Notes: generated by a model from the letters alone, not told the origin. 64,000 nt of DNA from Hydractinia symbiolongicarpus (GCF_029227915.1 NC_079888.1:14119001-14183000); one strand, 5' to 3'; positions 11,331 to 25,260 are shown, counted from the first letter of the stretch. Made by a program: numbers and translations.

Positions 11331-14300
11331 ATAGGGTTTACAGATTGGTTACCTATTAATAATACGGACGAAACAATCGAACAGCAACCAATGGCCTAAA
11401 AATTAATTAGGAAAACTTAATCGAAAGCAACAACGCGCAAATAAAATCAAAACATTATGGATTCTGTTAAATTGTATAAAAAGTTAAAAAATAACAAAAA
11501 AAAGCGTATAAAGATTATTATTCCATAATTTAGGAGATTTTGATATAATTTTGATGGAAATGGACAGTTAATAATAAACAAGCTTTTGTACTCGTTAATT
11601 TATTTGAAGTCGTGATAATAAAAATAATTTCTTCCAAATAAAGAAAATATGTCGAAAAATAAAAAGTTTTAGAAAATTATGGAAAGGATAATTATTTTTG
11701 CTTCAATTTCTTTAAATTTCGCGTTTTTGTGTTTTTAATTCTGTGTTTTTACATTTTTAAATTTTTGAACCCCAATTTGTTTTGACGCGTGAAGGATGTA
11801 TTACTACTAACATAGTACGAAATATCTGCGAAAAAAACAAGTCAAGATTCATTGTATCCTAAGCTTCCAAATGTTGGTCAGGAATAAAATCACCTTACGT
11901 CCCAAGTAGTGTAGCTAAATCCTTAAATCAATAAAAAATTCACATTCACAAGCCATTTTGCCATTGTAAGATGGTATGACCCACCAAAGTATAGGTAAAC
12001 AGCTTTATGAATGGCATTGTATTGCGTCAAATATGCCAGTTTGACCGCTTTTATTTTTATACCAACGAAAAACTTTTTGTGGGAACAAATGTCGAGTGTC
12101 CAGTAATGTTTCGAATATTAGCTACTAAAGTTTTAACTATTGTGGAGCTAAATTATTATTTTCTTTAAAATTAACTTGACACTTTTTGGCAGGTTTATAT
12201 CCTTTTAAAACTCAGATCCTCGATAAATTTTGTTGTAGTTGTGTACCACGCAGGGTATTAATTCTATTTAAACATGACAAGCTTAGTTCTCTGATTTTTT
12301 TAATATATGCATAGCCTTAGCCTTGCCAGTATTTAAGGTCGAGATGTGTTATCCGAAAAGTAAAAGTCACAATGAATTGAGTTGTGGTCCATGTCAGTTG
12401 TTAACCATACGATGTTGAAAAATATGAAAATGTACCGAATTGAGCTTAATTACCAGTTGGCCTGAAAAGATGCTGACAAGTTTTTATGGTCTGAAACTTT
12501 CTTACCATTATACACTGTCTTTGAAAATTAATTTTGTTAAAAAACAGTACCTATTATATTGGTATTCAGCCAAAATCCATCATTTTCTTCGAAAATTTTT
12601 ATTGTCCTCTCTTAAAATGCCTAAATTTTTAAACTTAGAAAATATGGCTAATACAAAACTATTTTTAAGCTAATTCTTTTACAATGGTCTTAAAACAATC
12701 CATAACAAGTTTTAAGTCAATTATCCTGATTGTACTCAAGTTGTTGCATTTTTTATATTGACGAATTGGGCGCCTAAGATATGATAACTACGTTTTAACT
12801 TGACCGCTTGAATAATAACAATAATAACAAGCTAAAATGGTAAAAATACATTTCTTCTGTAACGCTACATCCGGCGTTCGACACCAGTTCTCAGCTAGTA
12901 TTAATATTGTGTGTTTACGCTTTCATACTCCCCAAAAAATTGCATTACAGTCGTTGTTGTTGTAAAACATAAATAACAACAAAAACCGGCTTATCAAGAG
13001 GAACACTTATTGCAACCAAATTCTGGGTTCGTATTGCCGTCCCGATGTCAGAAAAATGCAAGATGCCGTAGGGATAAGTTTGAATTCAATGAAAAATAAG
13101 GGGTTAGAGGTATTATTTTAAGAATTCCAAACAAACATCGCTATATATCTTGGCATTTTATGTTTAAACTCCTATAACAATCTTATTGGCATCCTGTTTT
13201 AAACATGACCCGTTTGAAACATAACAAGATGCAGAAGCTGCATTAACTATCTCGATTTTAAAAAGGTGCAACTAAAATACATTCACAATAGTTTCGCAAT
13301 TCTGTTGTTTAATTTACCTTTGGGAAAACTAAAGTGGTGTAAGCTACTTGGCCTGTGACCACAAACCATGCTAGCTTTTGAAGCCTCTTAAATGACTCAG
13401 GTAAGTTGCTTAAAAAACATTTTGGACACAATAAAAACTTAAGACGTCTAGATGTAGTCACTAAGTTTGCGCACATTTGAAGCAGCTGAATGTGGCGACG
13501 AGCGATATCTTAAAAAAATTTTTTTGAGGAAACGATTTTAAAATTTGATAGTTCACGGTCCACACGTTTTTTCTCTATTGTTTTTCATTTTTCTTTATTT
13601 TTCTAAACAATAGGCCTATTTTTTAACCTGAAATAACAGCAAACAAACTAAATTCTTATAAAAGTATGATGCATTATAACCAAAATAAACAAAGGAGCAG
13701 CGGTGGTTATCCGGACGAGTGTTCAGGGCTGCTAAAAAAGCAAAACGAAGAAAAACAATTGGGTAGGAAACTTTAAATTAAGTGAGGGTAGTGTATACCT
13801 ACATGCTTTTTTCTTTTATAAGAACATGCTTTATAAGAATACAAGCTGGAATTTTGGTTAAATACAATTGGTCTGTGTTGTTTAAATAACAGAGAAATAA
13901 GAATAATGACCAGCCTGGTTAGAATTTTGATATTCTTATAAATAAAGCATTTAACAGATTTCAAATTAAATATATACGGCTAGTTGATTTACTTCGTCTA
14001 TGCCTTACGTTGGCTGGTATAAAGAATGGAAGTTTAATGCACCCGGTCAATGACCTGGAATTGCGTTTAGTGTTTGGAAGTAAATAATAGCATTTTGCAC
14101 CGGCGAAGTGTTAATCCACATGCGAAAGAATTGTCCGTTGTCACAGACATCGTTATTTCTTTTTTAAAGAAGACGTTTTTCTAAAATAGAACTTTAAAAA
14201 CGTTCGAAAATTGCTTTTGGTACCTGGCAGTGGAATGTCTTCTTTATATCTGACGATTAATTATGTTAGCTTTTATCGATCAAGTGACCGAGCACAATAT

Positions 14301-14446
14301 TTCTGTGGATAAAATATGTAATAAACTCACTTTAGCATTTTATCTGGCTTGGACATGTGTTAATTTTATCATTGGAATCGCGTAGGCCAATATTTAAATA
14401 TTTCAAACCTTCTTAACCAAAATTATAACTTTATATGGATTTACAT

Positions 14447-17400
14447 TCAAGAGAAAGTATCAGTGTTTTTTCCGGAAAGTCTTTTCGATTTATAAAGCAC
14501 GGCATAGTCATCCGATAGCACTGGAGTTGGAACAGAAACTGCTTTACTATTTTTGTGAAAATCATCTGATTCTTTATTTATTGCATCAGAAAACATATCT
14601 TGTTCGTCAGGTGGATTTTTTGTTTCAATAACTATCATTCCATTGTTAGTTGATGCCTCTGTAGTTTTGTTCACTACAGCATATTCTGACATTTCATCGT
14701 GGCATGTTTCCACTTCTTCACAAGCCTGATCTTCATTAAATACTCTTGTTGAGTGAAGAACATCACCGTCTGCATCGAACGCTGGATTACTAAGACCATT
14801 CATTTCCTGGTCAACAATACCAGAAATAATAAATAACAAATTAAATAACAAACTGATAACGTTGAAATAACTTCTTCGTTATTCTACTAAATATGTTTTC
14901 CTACCTGTTCACTTTTTCCTGTTTCGTATTTTCTAAAAAAAGAGATTATAGTGTGTATATGGTTGGCCCGAAAGATCGCATAAAATGCTACACATATCAT
15001 GTCATAATTCAGCAAAATTTCCGTAATCTTCAACACAAATATTACTCATTAGATATTCGGAATAATTAATTTTTTAGATTTATAGTCGATACGATTTGCT
15101 ACTTCAAAGAATATCCTCTATCGTACAATACAATTCTTAAGATACAAAATTCTTAAGAGTATTTAAGAGAATTTAGGAGATTCAATCCGCTTTTTCTGGA
15201 TATTACGTCAATTAGCAGGAAAAACAGATATCTTAAGAGAATTTATTTTCGCAAGAAATTTTTTAAAACTCTAATTTAGTTTTTGCAAAAACTAATTGTT
15301 TGCAAGTTAAAAGGTCCAACGATTTTCGCCAATACGAGTTTTCCAATAATTTTCTTTAGAACTGGAAAATTAATTCCCTAAAGGCTCAAAAAAGTCAAGA
15401 GATTTTAGGAGAATTTAAATTGGTCAAAGCGCAACTTAAAATCACAAGAATCAAGGATGTTGAAGGAATTGAACAAGAAGACAAATTGGATTGGTTACAA
15501 ATTTTAGGATTTTTTAGGATTTGTAAAAGGCGTTAAAAATCTGCCACAAGAAGTTTGGCAAACATTGCGTTTATTAAGTTAATATACCTTAATTCTTCAT
15601 ATATTATGCATGCCACTTTCTAATTAGAAATTTATTGTATACCTTGTTTTTTTTCTTTTATACCAAATCAGCAGTAGGAATATAATAATAGGTAACAGAG
15701 CGACCACACCACCGACAATGGCAATAACTAAAACAAGCGTATCTTCGTCTTTATTATTGTCTCCAACTGAACCGACGTTCGGTGCTTTCGTGGTTGCTGT
15801 TTTTTTTGTTGGTGAAGGTGGTGGTGCTAGTGATTTTGTTGCTTCTGTTGTCGATGCTGCTGTATTTGTTGGTGGCGCTGCTGTTGTTGTTGCTGATAGA
15901 GACAATGGTGGTGTTGTTGCCATGGTCGATGCTGTTGATATGCCTGTCGGTGTAGTTGCTGTTGGTTTTGTTGCTTTTGTTGTCAATGCTGCTGTATTTG
16001 TTGGTGGCGCTGCTGTTGTTGTTGTTAGCGATGGTGTTGTTGTTGCCATGTTCGTTGCTGCTGATATATCAGTTAGTGTAGTTGCTGTTGGTTTTGTTGC
16101 TTCTGTTGTCGATGCTGCTGTATTTTTTGGTGGTGCTGCTGCTGTTGTTGTGAGCGATGGTATTGTTGTTGCCATGTTCGTTGCTGCTGATATATCCGTT
16201 AGTGTAATTGGTGTTGGTTTTGTTGCTTCTGTTGTCGATGCTGCTGTATTTTTTGGTGGTGCTGCTGCTGTTTTTGTTGACGATGGTCTTGTTGTTACCA
16301 TGCTCGTTGCTGCTGATATATCCGTTGGTGTAGTTGGTGTTCGTTTTGTTGCTTCTGTTGCCGATGCTGCTGTATATGTTTGTGGCACTGCTGCTGTTGT
16401 TATGAGTGGCAATGGTTGTGTTGTTGCCATGTTCAATGTTGTTGATATATCTGTCAATGTAGGTGCTAATGCTTTTGTTAGTTCTGTTATCGATGGTGCT
16501 GTAGTTGTAGATGTAGATGTAGATGGAGGTGCCGGTGTTATTGTTATTTCTGTGCCAAATATTTTTTTTGATGTTGCTTGCGTGAAGAATGTTGATGATG
16601 TTGTTTTTAATGGAGATAAACCATTTATTGGATCTAATAAGGTTAATGTATTCATATTATCTCATCATTTTATTTAATCATAGTTTTTCCTGTATTTAGC
16701 AACATGTTAAAATCTAAAATTAAAACCTGCCTTGCTCTTTATATCAACGTAATTCTTCAAATTACAAAGAAATCGAATTTGTTACTTTTTTACATACATT
16801 TAACATTTCCTTCGTATTTTACCATCACACATCTTGTTGTTGAGTGGGCCGCAATATTTCTCCCACTTTCATCCAAACAGTTAATAAATATTTTGAGAAG
16901 GAATCCATCCCAATGTTTAGTGAAACCTATTATAACCTAGAACAATAAATACTACTTTAGGTATTCTGTCACTAAGTCCACCTTCGTATATCAGAGTGAT
17001 TTACCTACAGTTCCATCGGTTTGGTTGAATTGATAAGTTAAAGTTTTCCGAATTATATCATTGCCAATGTCAGTATCCCACACTGATTTATTCGCATTGA
17101 CATTTTGAACAGCTATGTTCCCTGCAGTGTGATTTGCACATGTTACATTGGTTGAAGGGCGATTATTCTTAAGTAGTCGAACTTTAAATGTAATCATGTT
17201 TGATGGTTCGTTTGGTATAAAGCCAATAAGATCAGGGTCCGGTGAATCAAAATTCCAGTTACAATCTAATATGAACAGCTGTCAGTATAACTGTTTGTTA
17301 CATTACTTATAGCAGTATAAAGGAAAAGGAGAATTAATATTACCCGTACCTGCTTGTTCCATACGCTTCATACAATCCACTTCCCCTGCTTGTCTCACCA

Positions 17401-17518
17401 CATAAGTTCCATTACGACATGTTTGATTTCCCCAGGTATCTCCAGATTTGATTCGTTGAAATTGAAGTGTGTTGACGCGTACAAAGCCTAACACCATTAT
17501 TATGCATCCAATTTTCAT
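14447..17518 (-). CDS. Receptor-like family gene 2: ectodomain type I, repeat-bearing stalk, TM, YAVVNK tail
   Basis: Six exons: 17350-17518, 17009-17265, 16798-16936, 15643-16633, 14905-14932, 14447-14806. They sum to 1944 bases (647 aa), GT-AG throughout, intron phases 1,0,1,2,0. I chose the ATG at 17518 because it aligns with gene 1; another in-frame ATG lies 12 codons upstream. The signal peptide is about residues 1-17. The ectodomain (to ~188) has six Cys and sequons NQT, NGT, NVT and NHT. The stalk (~190-485) contains 42-residue repeats of Thr/Ala/Pro type. The membrane span is ~488-512 (AIVGGVVALLPIIIFLLL), then KRKK. The 120-codon last exon carries SEYAVVNK, which fits the ITIM pattern (S/I/V/L)xYxx(I/V/L), and a second site DDYAVLYK. 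An inhibitory or phosphorylation-dependent signalling role is inferred from those sites. This is the cleanest complete model in the window. Confidence 0.82.
15160..15560. repeat. Repeat-like insertion in intron 4 of gene 2
   Basis: Contains TTAAGAGAATTTA, TTTTCGC and AGATTTTAGGAGAATTTA strings of the sort seen in dispersed A/T-rich, TTTTCGC-rich elements (compare 31850-32010 and 52490-52650). No coding content was seen. Confidence 0.35.
15840..16490 (-). repeat. 126-bp tandem repeats in the stalk exon of gene 2
   Basis: The plus-strand anchor GCTTCTGTTGTCGATGCTGC or a close variant begins at about 15841, 15973, 16099, 16225 and 16351, with a diverged start at 16480. The spacing 126, 126, 126 keeps frame and encodes a 42-residue unit ending in AASTTEATKP with an internal LTDISAA(T)NMATT. 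Expansion by whole units would lengthen the stalk without breaking the gene. Confidence 0.9.
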
Positions 17519-20315
17519 TTTGTTAAACTTTATTGCTTTGTCTTTAAATGACATACGTCGATTTGGTGGTTCCTTGGTAACAGAAACATTTCCTTGATTA
17601 AATGCTTAAGAAATTACCTTAAACTAAGGTATGTAGCGAAACACAGAAAATAAACTGTACTAATGGAAGGATATCATGTTAGTAAAATAAGGTTGAAGTG
17701 AGTGAACAAAGATTTTTTAGCTTTGTTACAATATAGGTATTACCTTAAGGGAAATAATTTCCTCGAAAAGGTAGTAAAATCATTTATGCTGAAAAACAAT
17801 TATTTGGTAGGGTTTTTACTTTTTACCAACCTAAGACTTTTGTGGTTTTCATCAGATTTAAAAAACCAATGCGACTCAAACAACAGCGAAAAGTAATTCC
17901 TGCGAATAATCGATACAAACAATAATATGACAACCAAAACATAAACTATTATGTTACCTTAGCTTTACTACTAAGTAAAATAGTTGGCTATGATGTCACA
18001 TAAGACACAGAAAGTAAAGAGCTGTACACAGTATACGATAGCTTTATATTTGTTGCTGCTTTTCAAAACATCCAACCAACTTTAATAATATTTTTGTCTG
18101 AAGTCTGATACGAAACTTGTTTTAATAAAATAAAAAAGACGGAAATTAAAGCGAAAAATACAACTATTATCAATTTGCAATGTTATGTCAATTAAAATGA
18201 AGTATTGAATTAAAAGCGTAGTAAGTTAATTAGTTTTACTTCAAACTTGATTTTTATGTCAGATGCGTTGTATTCAAGAACAAAAATTGAGATACATATT
18301 CTGGATTGGCAGGCTCTATTGCAACTTTGTTTGTTTTTTATATATTTGAATATTTCGCAATGCTCACAAGTAGCCGTTAAAAGTAGTGCAACAACCGTGT
18401 ATTACTGTGTGCATATTGAGCATTCCTGAATGCATAGTATTTGTTTACAGATAATTTTAGATGACAAAATATTTTGACGACACCAAATATATAACCATAG
18501 ATAAATTTTTAAAAGAGAAAGAGACACAAAGCGATAACTTTCTATTCAAATTCCTACTGTTAAGACAAACAATGCGGAGAAGGCGCGTCACTAGGTTTTA
18601 GCTCTTTTTGTGCGTTTTACGCAAAACGAGTAAATACCGATTCTTTAAGTATAAATTCCGATGATTTTTGATTTCCGTTGCCGCTACGTGTGGCGGAATT
18701 TTTAAAAATCGCCTGATAGAAGATAGATATATACATATATAGATAGAGACAGCACAGAGCCCGGAAGCTTCTACATTTTTGTCCAGGCTAAACGCTCGGA
18801 AAATTCCATTTCTTCGAAAGCCAATGAAGATACTTTATTTTAATATCTGTCAATTAAATGACCAATCTGAACAGAGAGTGTACTCTTCGTGTGACCAGAA
18901 CATTCCATGTGCAGCTATGACTAAAAGTGCTTAGATTTTGTTTGTCGCCCCTTGTTGGTCTCTTTGATTTGGGTCGTAGCAGCTTTATTGATGAGGAGCT
19001 AAGCACTATTTTTTAAATTCGTGTATTTTATCAGGTAAGAATTATTTTATATATAGCTAAGTGAGAAAGGTGTGCTGGCTAGCTAGCTATCTCAATTTTT
19101 CTCAAACAAAACAATGACCAATCAGTTTCCTTAAAATGAAAACTTGCAACTAATCTGACTTCCCGAAAGAAATTCAAATTTGAGAATTTAAATTAAAAAT
19201 GAATAATAAATAATCAGTTGACTTCAATAAATCAATTTTAACAAAATAAATCCTGTATTGTTCACAGGTTTCAAAACCATGCATCGCCCGCTTAATATTT
19301 TACTTGTTTAACAAAGATATCAAAAGTCGGCCTGTTTAAATTTATATACATATTTATATATATAATATACCTGTGGATCACATCGCATGGATTTGTATTT
19401 TTGTATTAAATTCCTTTTTAAATCAAAGAGGCAAAGAGAGGTTTAAAGGGAAAATAATTAAACAACCTGGTTTTAATGCAGTTTATGGTAAAATTGTATT
19501 CTTGTTTCTTATTTTAAACGTACTTTTTTTAGATCAGCTGTTATCAAACCTACACCATCAGCATTTTCAAAAAATTTACAACAAGAGAGTAAATTTTAAA
19601 GGTCTAAATACTGAAATATTCAAATGCTAATATGTATTTATTGCTGAATTAATAAACAATGAACTACTTTATTATTCAAATTGAGCTCTTTCAGAAGTTA
19701 TTATATTCGAATCGTCAAGTTTCTACATAGCAAGATTTGTATTCTGGAATTTCCAGAATTTTCGTGATCACTTTTAAAAATATCCAGTTTTAACTATTTT
19801 TTTATTTATTGAGTTGTATTTTAACATTGCAGGTTAGTTACAAAAATAGTTGAGAATTGTGATACTCGTGATTTGTTTACCCATAATTCTCCATTTTCAA
19901 GATCTACTTTCAATTTTAAAATCCTATAGGCAAATTACGGAAATCCTAAAGCGGCAGGGCTTCTTGTTCTTGTTAAGGAATGAGAAAATTAAGGTTTTAC
20001 ATTGAATTTGCTCATAGTTTATTGTTTAAAAAGCTCTTAGGGGTTTACTCTGGAAATAATTTAACTGCATAATTTTAAAGAAGTTCAGCTGGAGAAGAAG
20101 CTCGAAAGGGAGGTAGCCATTTTGTTGTTGTGGTATATATGTCAAAGTAAAACGTTATTTTCCTAAAAAATTACTAAACCAAATATAAATCCTTTATACA
20201 TATACAAAGGTAAGGGTTGATTGTTCACTATGAAATAATCTTTTAAGGACGATGGGTAGCCAAAGTTTAGAGACAAATTCTTTACTTTCGGTGTTGATAA
20301 AGTGTCTCTTTAAAT
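17519..20315. other. Upstream region of gene 2 and intergenic
   Basis: No supported coding segment. It holds the conserved upstream motif at 18105-18118 and short TA/TAGC microsatellites near 18730, 19080 and 19340. The frames at 17702, 18247 and 19373 have no recognisable content. Confidence 0.4.
18105..18118 (-). promoter_or_regulatory. Conserved upstream motif, gene 2 copy
   Basis: CTGATACGAAACTT, one base different from the copies upstream of genes 1 and 4, about 590 bases upstream of the gene 2 start codon. Confidence 0.4.
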
Positions 20316-21536
20316 GTGTTCGGTGTGTTTTTTGCACGTAAAATAAAATGGCGTTCTTTCCATTTACTGAATATATATTTAGGAGATTCCCTATTGGACA
20401 ATGGATCTTTACATAAAAAACTAGATTTAGCAATTTGTCGTTTGTGTGGTAACTTTCTGAAAAGAGAACGTGGATATGTTAATCCTAAATCGACGATTGA
20501 GTACAAAGATATCATTTTTAACCAATTTAGCATATCTTTAGAAGAAAATTCAGAGGTAATCTCGTAGCTAAATATATTACAATTTTAATTTTTTCCAACA
20601 TCTTTTGCCAGCGATAGCTAGCTTAGAGAAAAAATTGTGTAAAAAGAAAAGCTAACACTAATTTCTTGTGTAAATTAGGTTTATCCACAACAGCGTTGCA
20701 ACACGTGCAAAAATAAGTTAGATAAAGCAAGGGCTGGTACAGACATCAGCATTGACTTGGCAGTGTTTGAGCCTTATTCAACTGATAATAAGTTGTGTAT
20801 GCAATCAATTTCTTACTAGCAGAGTAAGAATGTTCATTGTAAATTTATGGTCAAATATTTTAATGAAATAAGCTTTTTGCGACTTAATCAACGTACAAGA
20901 GGGAGAACATATTATAGACCCAGTGTTACCGTGACAGCGGTGGAAGTCCCAATGACTATCATTATAAACCATAATATGACATAGAATATCTATGTTTATT
21001 CAAAGCTTGTAAACAATTTGAAAAATTTGCCGGAATTCTTGTCAGACGAAAATGTAAGTGCGATTTGTAGCTACTTCGGCAGCTTATCAATATGCACTGG
21101 GCATACAGAATTTTGTGATGTCTTGGCTAAAAGAATCAACATAAAAGATCCATTTCCAGGTGGTGATCAAAAAAGTTTTGCTCTTGCTGAGTCATCCAAC
21201 CATCAGAAGTTATTAAAGGAAAATTTTAATGTGATACGCAGCGTGAACTGTTGCTGGATTGTTAAAGATGACACGTTTCATGAATGTAAATTAATAAAAA
21301 ATACTGCTCACAAGATCAGGAGTCGTATAACCAGGGAATCTTTAAATGATCAGTTCACTAATAAACGTTTCTCAACCATTGAAAAACTCCAAGAAAGGTA
21401 CAAAAACTTAGCTGTAGGTAAAGATAACCTCCTTAAAAAAGTTTCTCAGTATGCTATGAAAATAAATAAACTGCTTGATGAGACAGGAGTTTTCCTTCAC
21501 GAAAATATTTCCGACGTTTATTCTGGTGTTATCTAA
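20316..21536 (+). CDS. Zinc-binding, transposon-type protein (fragmentary gene model)
   Basis: Three coding blocks on the plus strand. Block 1 (20316-20555) ends ICRLCGNFLKRERGY ... KDIIFNQFSISLEEN and is followed by a GT donor in phase 0. Block 2 (20679-20819) starts after an AG acceptor in phase 0 and reads VYPQQRCNTCKNKLDKA, then stops. Together CRLC and CNTC make a plausible C2-C2 zinc site split by an intron. Block 3 (21018-21536) encodes 172 aa with CTGHTEFCDVLAKRI, DPFPGGD and CCWIVKD and a charged, probably coiled C-terminus. I associate this pattern with multicopy transposon-derived proteins in cnidarians, some with RAG1-like or Chapaev-like zinc regions, but no catalytic core is visible. 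I could not find a splice connecting blocks 2 and 3. It may be a relic or a host-captured gene. Confidence 0.5.
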
Positions 21537-21999
21537 AACTAAATGCCAGAATTACAGGAGAGTACTCCACAGGATTTGTTGTTCCGGCAATAGATTGAAA
21601 TGCTCTCTAAATCCAATAATGAATAGCATCATTTAGTAATAAGGCGGTGTCTCCGCATAAACATTACATCACCAGCAGCCCATCGACATATTGCTAGCAA
21701 AAGAAATGTTTTTTTCAATCCTTCCTCATGTAAACAAACAAACTAATTTTAATGTAAACAAACGAACTAATTTTTAAAAAATGTTATGCTGTGCTGGAAA
21801 CAAAAGAGAAAAAGAAAGGAAATTACAAAGTGTAAGCACAATGATAACTCGCTTAAACAAGAAAAGAATGTCACAACATTTATGCACAGAGTATAACGAT
21901 CTCGATCAATAATCCTGAACCAAAGCACCCAAAATGTCTAGCTGGCTTACCTCAAATGAGGTCCGCTCACATCGCGATTAAGCTTCTATCCCACTTTAC

Positions 22000-22335
22000 A
22001 ATAGGTGAAGAATCTTCAGAGGTAAGGCCAGTGCAGTCACACCCCCTTGCTGGCATAATGTGTTTTTTTGACCGGGGCAATAGGTGAAGTCGTCACTAAC
22101 CAAAGATAAAACTAGTGCAGTCAAACCCATTTTTCTTACTATTAAAAAAAAAGAAATTAAAATTATCAAACAGAACGAAAAATTAAGTTTGAAAAACTGT
22201 TATAAATTTTTGTCCTGTGCAAAAAGTGGAGTCGTCACTATCCAAAACATAGAACCAGTACAGTCAAACAAACTTGCTGGCATAACTTTTATTATTATTT
22301 TGAATTTTTATTTCGACTGGGGTATAAAATGATGC
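22000..22335. repeat. Three-unit diverged tandem repeat
   Basis: Units start near 22001, 22080 and 22226. They share AGGTGAAG or AGTGGAGTCGTCACT, CCAGT(G/A)CAGTCAAAC and CTTGCTGGCATAA, and two end in GAC(C/T)GGGG. Unit length varies from 80 to 145 because of an inserted A/T-rich segment in the middle unit. Confidence 0.6.
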
Positions 22336-25089
22336 CGTTACTTTCCAAAGACAAGGCTGAGGAAAAGACAATAGTCGAATCCCTCATGACAAACAACATG
22401 ATTTGCGATGTTGTCATCTCCTCTTACCTCAACTTTTCAAAGAAAAACATAAAGGACTGCATACATTACGTAAACTTTCCTTTTAAGGGGCCACTGCACT
22501 TGGAAAGTGCTAATACAATGGAAATTAGTATTTTGGGCCAAAATAGATTAAACCCTCGCATTTCGACTCTTTTCCTAGCGAAAGGAATTTTTACGTACGC
22601 CCATAGCAACTATTTTCACCGTTCTTATTTAGCTTTCCATCTACTCTACCTGAAAAAAACATCATTCAATCCATGCACACGAATATCAAATCAAACCAAG
22701 TTACAAGTACCAACAAAGCAAACAACGCGACAAGGTCCTATGAAAGTGAAATTGAGCACGTCAGACTTTTGCACGTCATAAGTCGTTCAATCAGAAGTAA
22801 CTTCTTCGAAATGTTTATTTAAGGACTGCATTTCTACGTCCCCGATTTATTGTGACTTGACCTTTAGGCACAGTGATGCACATATAATTTCCAATTGATG
22901 ACATGCCCATTTTGGCGATTTTTAAAAAGGCGTGATATAACACTTAAATTATATAGTTGTTCTACGGCTTTACCGGTAGAACTTTAAAATAGGCTTCTTT
23001 TTTGTCGCCGTTTTTACTATCAAGACTAGTGAAGCACGGAAGAGTACCAGTCTAGTGTAGCGGTACGTGAATTAATAGTTTTTGAGTGTTGATAACAGAA
23101 CTACCCTGTTAAACGGTACAAAAGGTACAAAAACCTTTTATTTTTACAAATAAATCATTTTGAATTATTAATTTATGTTCAGTTGGTTTCGCCAGTTTCA
23201 CCAAGCTTCAACGATCGTTTGTTATTTTTTGGGGGGGATCTTAAACTTTATGAAGCCAGATTTGTGTTTGCTTACAAGAAGTTTCAACAGGCCAAAGAAA
23301 AAATTGTTTTTATTGATTTTTATGCTTCATTTAGGTTTCATAGGATCAGTGTTTACAAACTTGAACTTAATTTTTACATTCATATTTTTCTTTTTCCGTC
23401 CCGTATAGGAATGTAATAAATCAGTAATACGCCGGAGAAGTACCTGCTGAATCGGCTGGTTTATTTGTTTTAAAATGTTTTGAATTTTGTAGAAAAGAAA
23501 AATTCTAAAGGGGTTTTCACCTCAGAGAAAAATGTCTTGATCTTTTAGAATATTATACGTGACGTGGATAATACACTTAATTAAAATGTTTTCTTTCCTC
23601 AAAAAACAGCAACATTATTAAACAGTTGCGGAAGCATACTGGTTGACATAAAAAATAGCTTATTTTATCATAACGTAAGAGTTGAGCTATCACTCCACGT
23701 TTTCCTAAAACTCGTGCAAGATATAAATTTGGTGTTTTGTAACCCAGACCTTTATCTGAGAATATTTTTTAACTATTTAATTACTGCTGTGTGGATTTGG
23801 GCTGTTTTGATGATGGGGCAATAGAATGCGTAGTTGTTGCTATCTAATAAACTTTAAAAACAGCTCCATTGAACTCATTTTACATGATTTGTTAACGCAG
23901 TATGCAACATTTGAAATGATTTCCTGTTTAATTTTTTTTTAAATCCTACAACCTTTTTAGTTGCTGTGTGTTCTCACATTGTTGAAAGCTGGATATCAAA
24001 ACATCAATCCTTATTTCTTTCACAATAAGACAATTAGAAATACTACGTAATCAATAAAAACTAGGGTGAAATAACTGCTAGCCCTAGTAAGTAATTAAGA
24101 AGAGAATGCAATAATTATTGGAGTCATTATCTTTAATAAAAATCAATTTTTACAGAATATATTGGTAATATCAGAGTTTACTTCATGCAAATAAAATGTA
24201 AATTATTGTAATTCATAAACACAAACACTTTATGCATACCAACAAAACGCATCCAATAACAATATACAAATACGCTCTTTCTTGTGGTTTACATTCAAGT
24301 TCGCTACCTTTCATTAATACCAAAGTTCGTTATAGTGGGCACTGTATCAATGAACACGCAAACTTTATTTCATTCGGTATTGCAACATATCACGGACCGG
24401 TTCGAATTTTATAGGAAACCACTTAAAATCCATTAAAATTCCATGCATACATCAGACAAAAAAATAATTTAAATAGCTTTTTAATCATTTTTAAGTACAT
24501 CACAGCCCAAATCCCCCCCCAAGAAAGTGAAGAAATTGATTAAGACTATTGCTATTTTCTAACTCGCTGCGCTTAACCAAAAAAATACTTATTTATCTTC
24601 TAATTTCTGGTCAATAACTTCCGCTAGTGGTGTGTGATCTCAGTTTATTGTGTGCCGTAAAACAATATAACCATTTCCTGCAAACTACATTACAACTACT
24701 AAATTTAAAGTCTATGTATTTTCCAAATCGTAGCTACGCGGGATGCGAAAAACTCCGACTTTAGGGAAAAAACATATCCTTGGTGCCAGTGCTGCAGTCA
24801 CTAACCCTCTAAGGTTAAAAGTAATGGGAAATAAACCTCGATTAAAACAATACCATTATAAACTCTTCAAAACAAAACTGCTTATATTAGACAAACAGAC
24901 TAATGGACATGTCAGCGCTTTCATACCTTGCACACCATTTAAAAACCTAAAACCACGTGAATTGTCCTGGCCATACATACGAAAATAAATTCAACTATTT
25001 AGTAAGTCGATTACACCTCTTTTGGAAAAGGCGCGAGGTCTAATTAATAATTGAAAACACTACAAGCGACATACAAAACATTTTTATTT

Positions 25090-25260
25090 AAAGTCTTATC
25101 TCCAGACGGATTCCGCCCCTTCTCAATAACTGTTAAGAAGCTTTTCCAAATTGAATCAAAATGGACACACTTATAGTACGTCATGACAGGAACAAAATGG
25201 CAGCAAAAATCTTTTGCTTATGTCAGCAACTTTCTGTGACCTAATTAAAAGATTGAATTC
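25090..25260. repeat. Dispersed GACGTCA-type repeat, copy 2
   Basis: Matches 11150-11330: CTCAATAACT, AATTGAATCAA, CACACTTATAGTACGTCA, GGAACAAAATGGCAGC, CTTTCTGTGAC. No coding content. Confidence 0.6.

Larger units (their letters stand above)
7938..14446. other. Intergenic between gene 1 and gene 2, repeat debris
   Basis: No exon of the receptor family and no credible coding segment. There are short chance frames, A/T runs near 8700 and 11450-11750, a GACGTCA-type dispersed repeat at about 10985-11330, and one copy of the CTGAAACGAAACTT motif at 9945-9958, which is found upstream of the other family genes. Confidence 0.5.

Noticed and set aside
15718-16677. 319-codon plus-strand Val/Ala-rich frame
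   Set aside because: Antisense of the 126-bp stalk repeats of gene 2. No start context, no splice support, and the minus strand has a full gene.
22329-22781. 150-codon plus-strand ORF
   Set aside because: It starts within a noncoding tandem repeat, has no recognisable motif and no intron signals in context.
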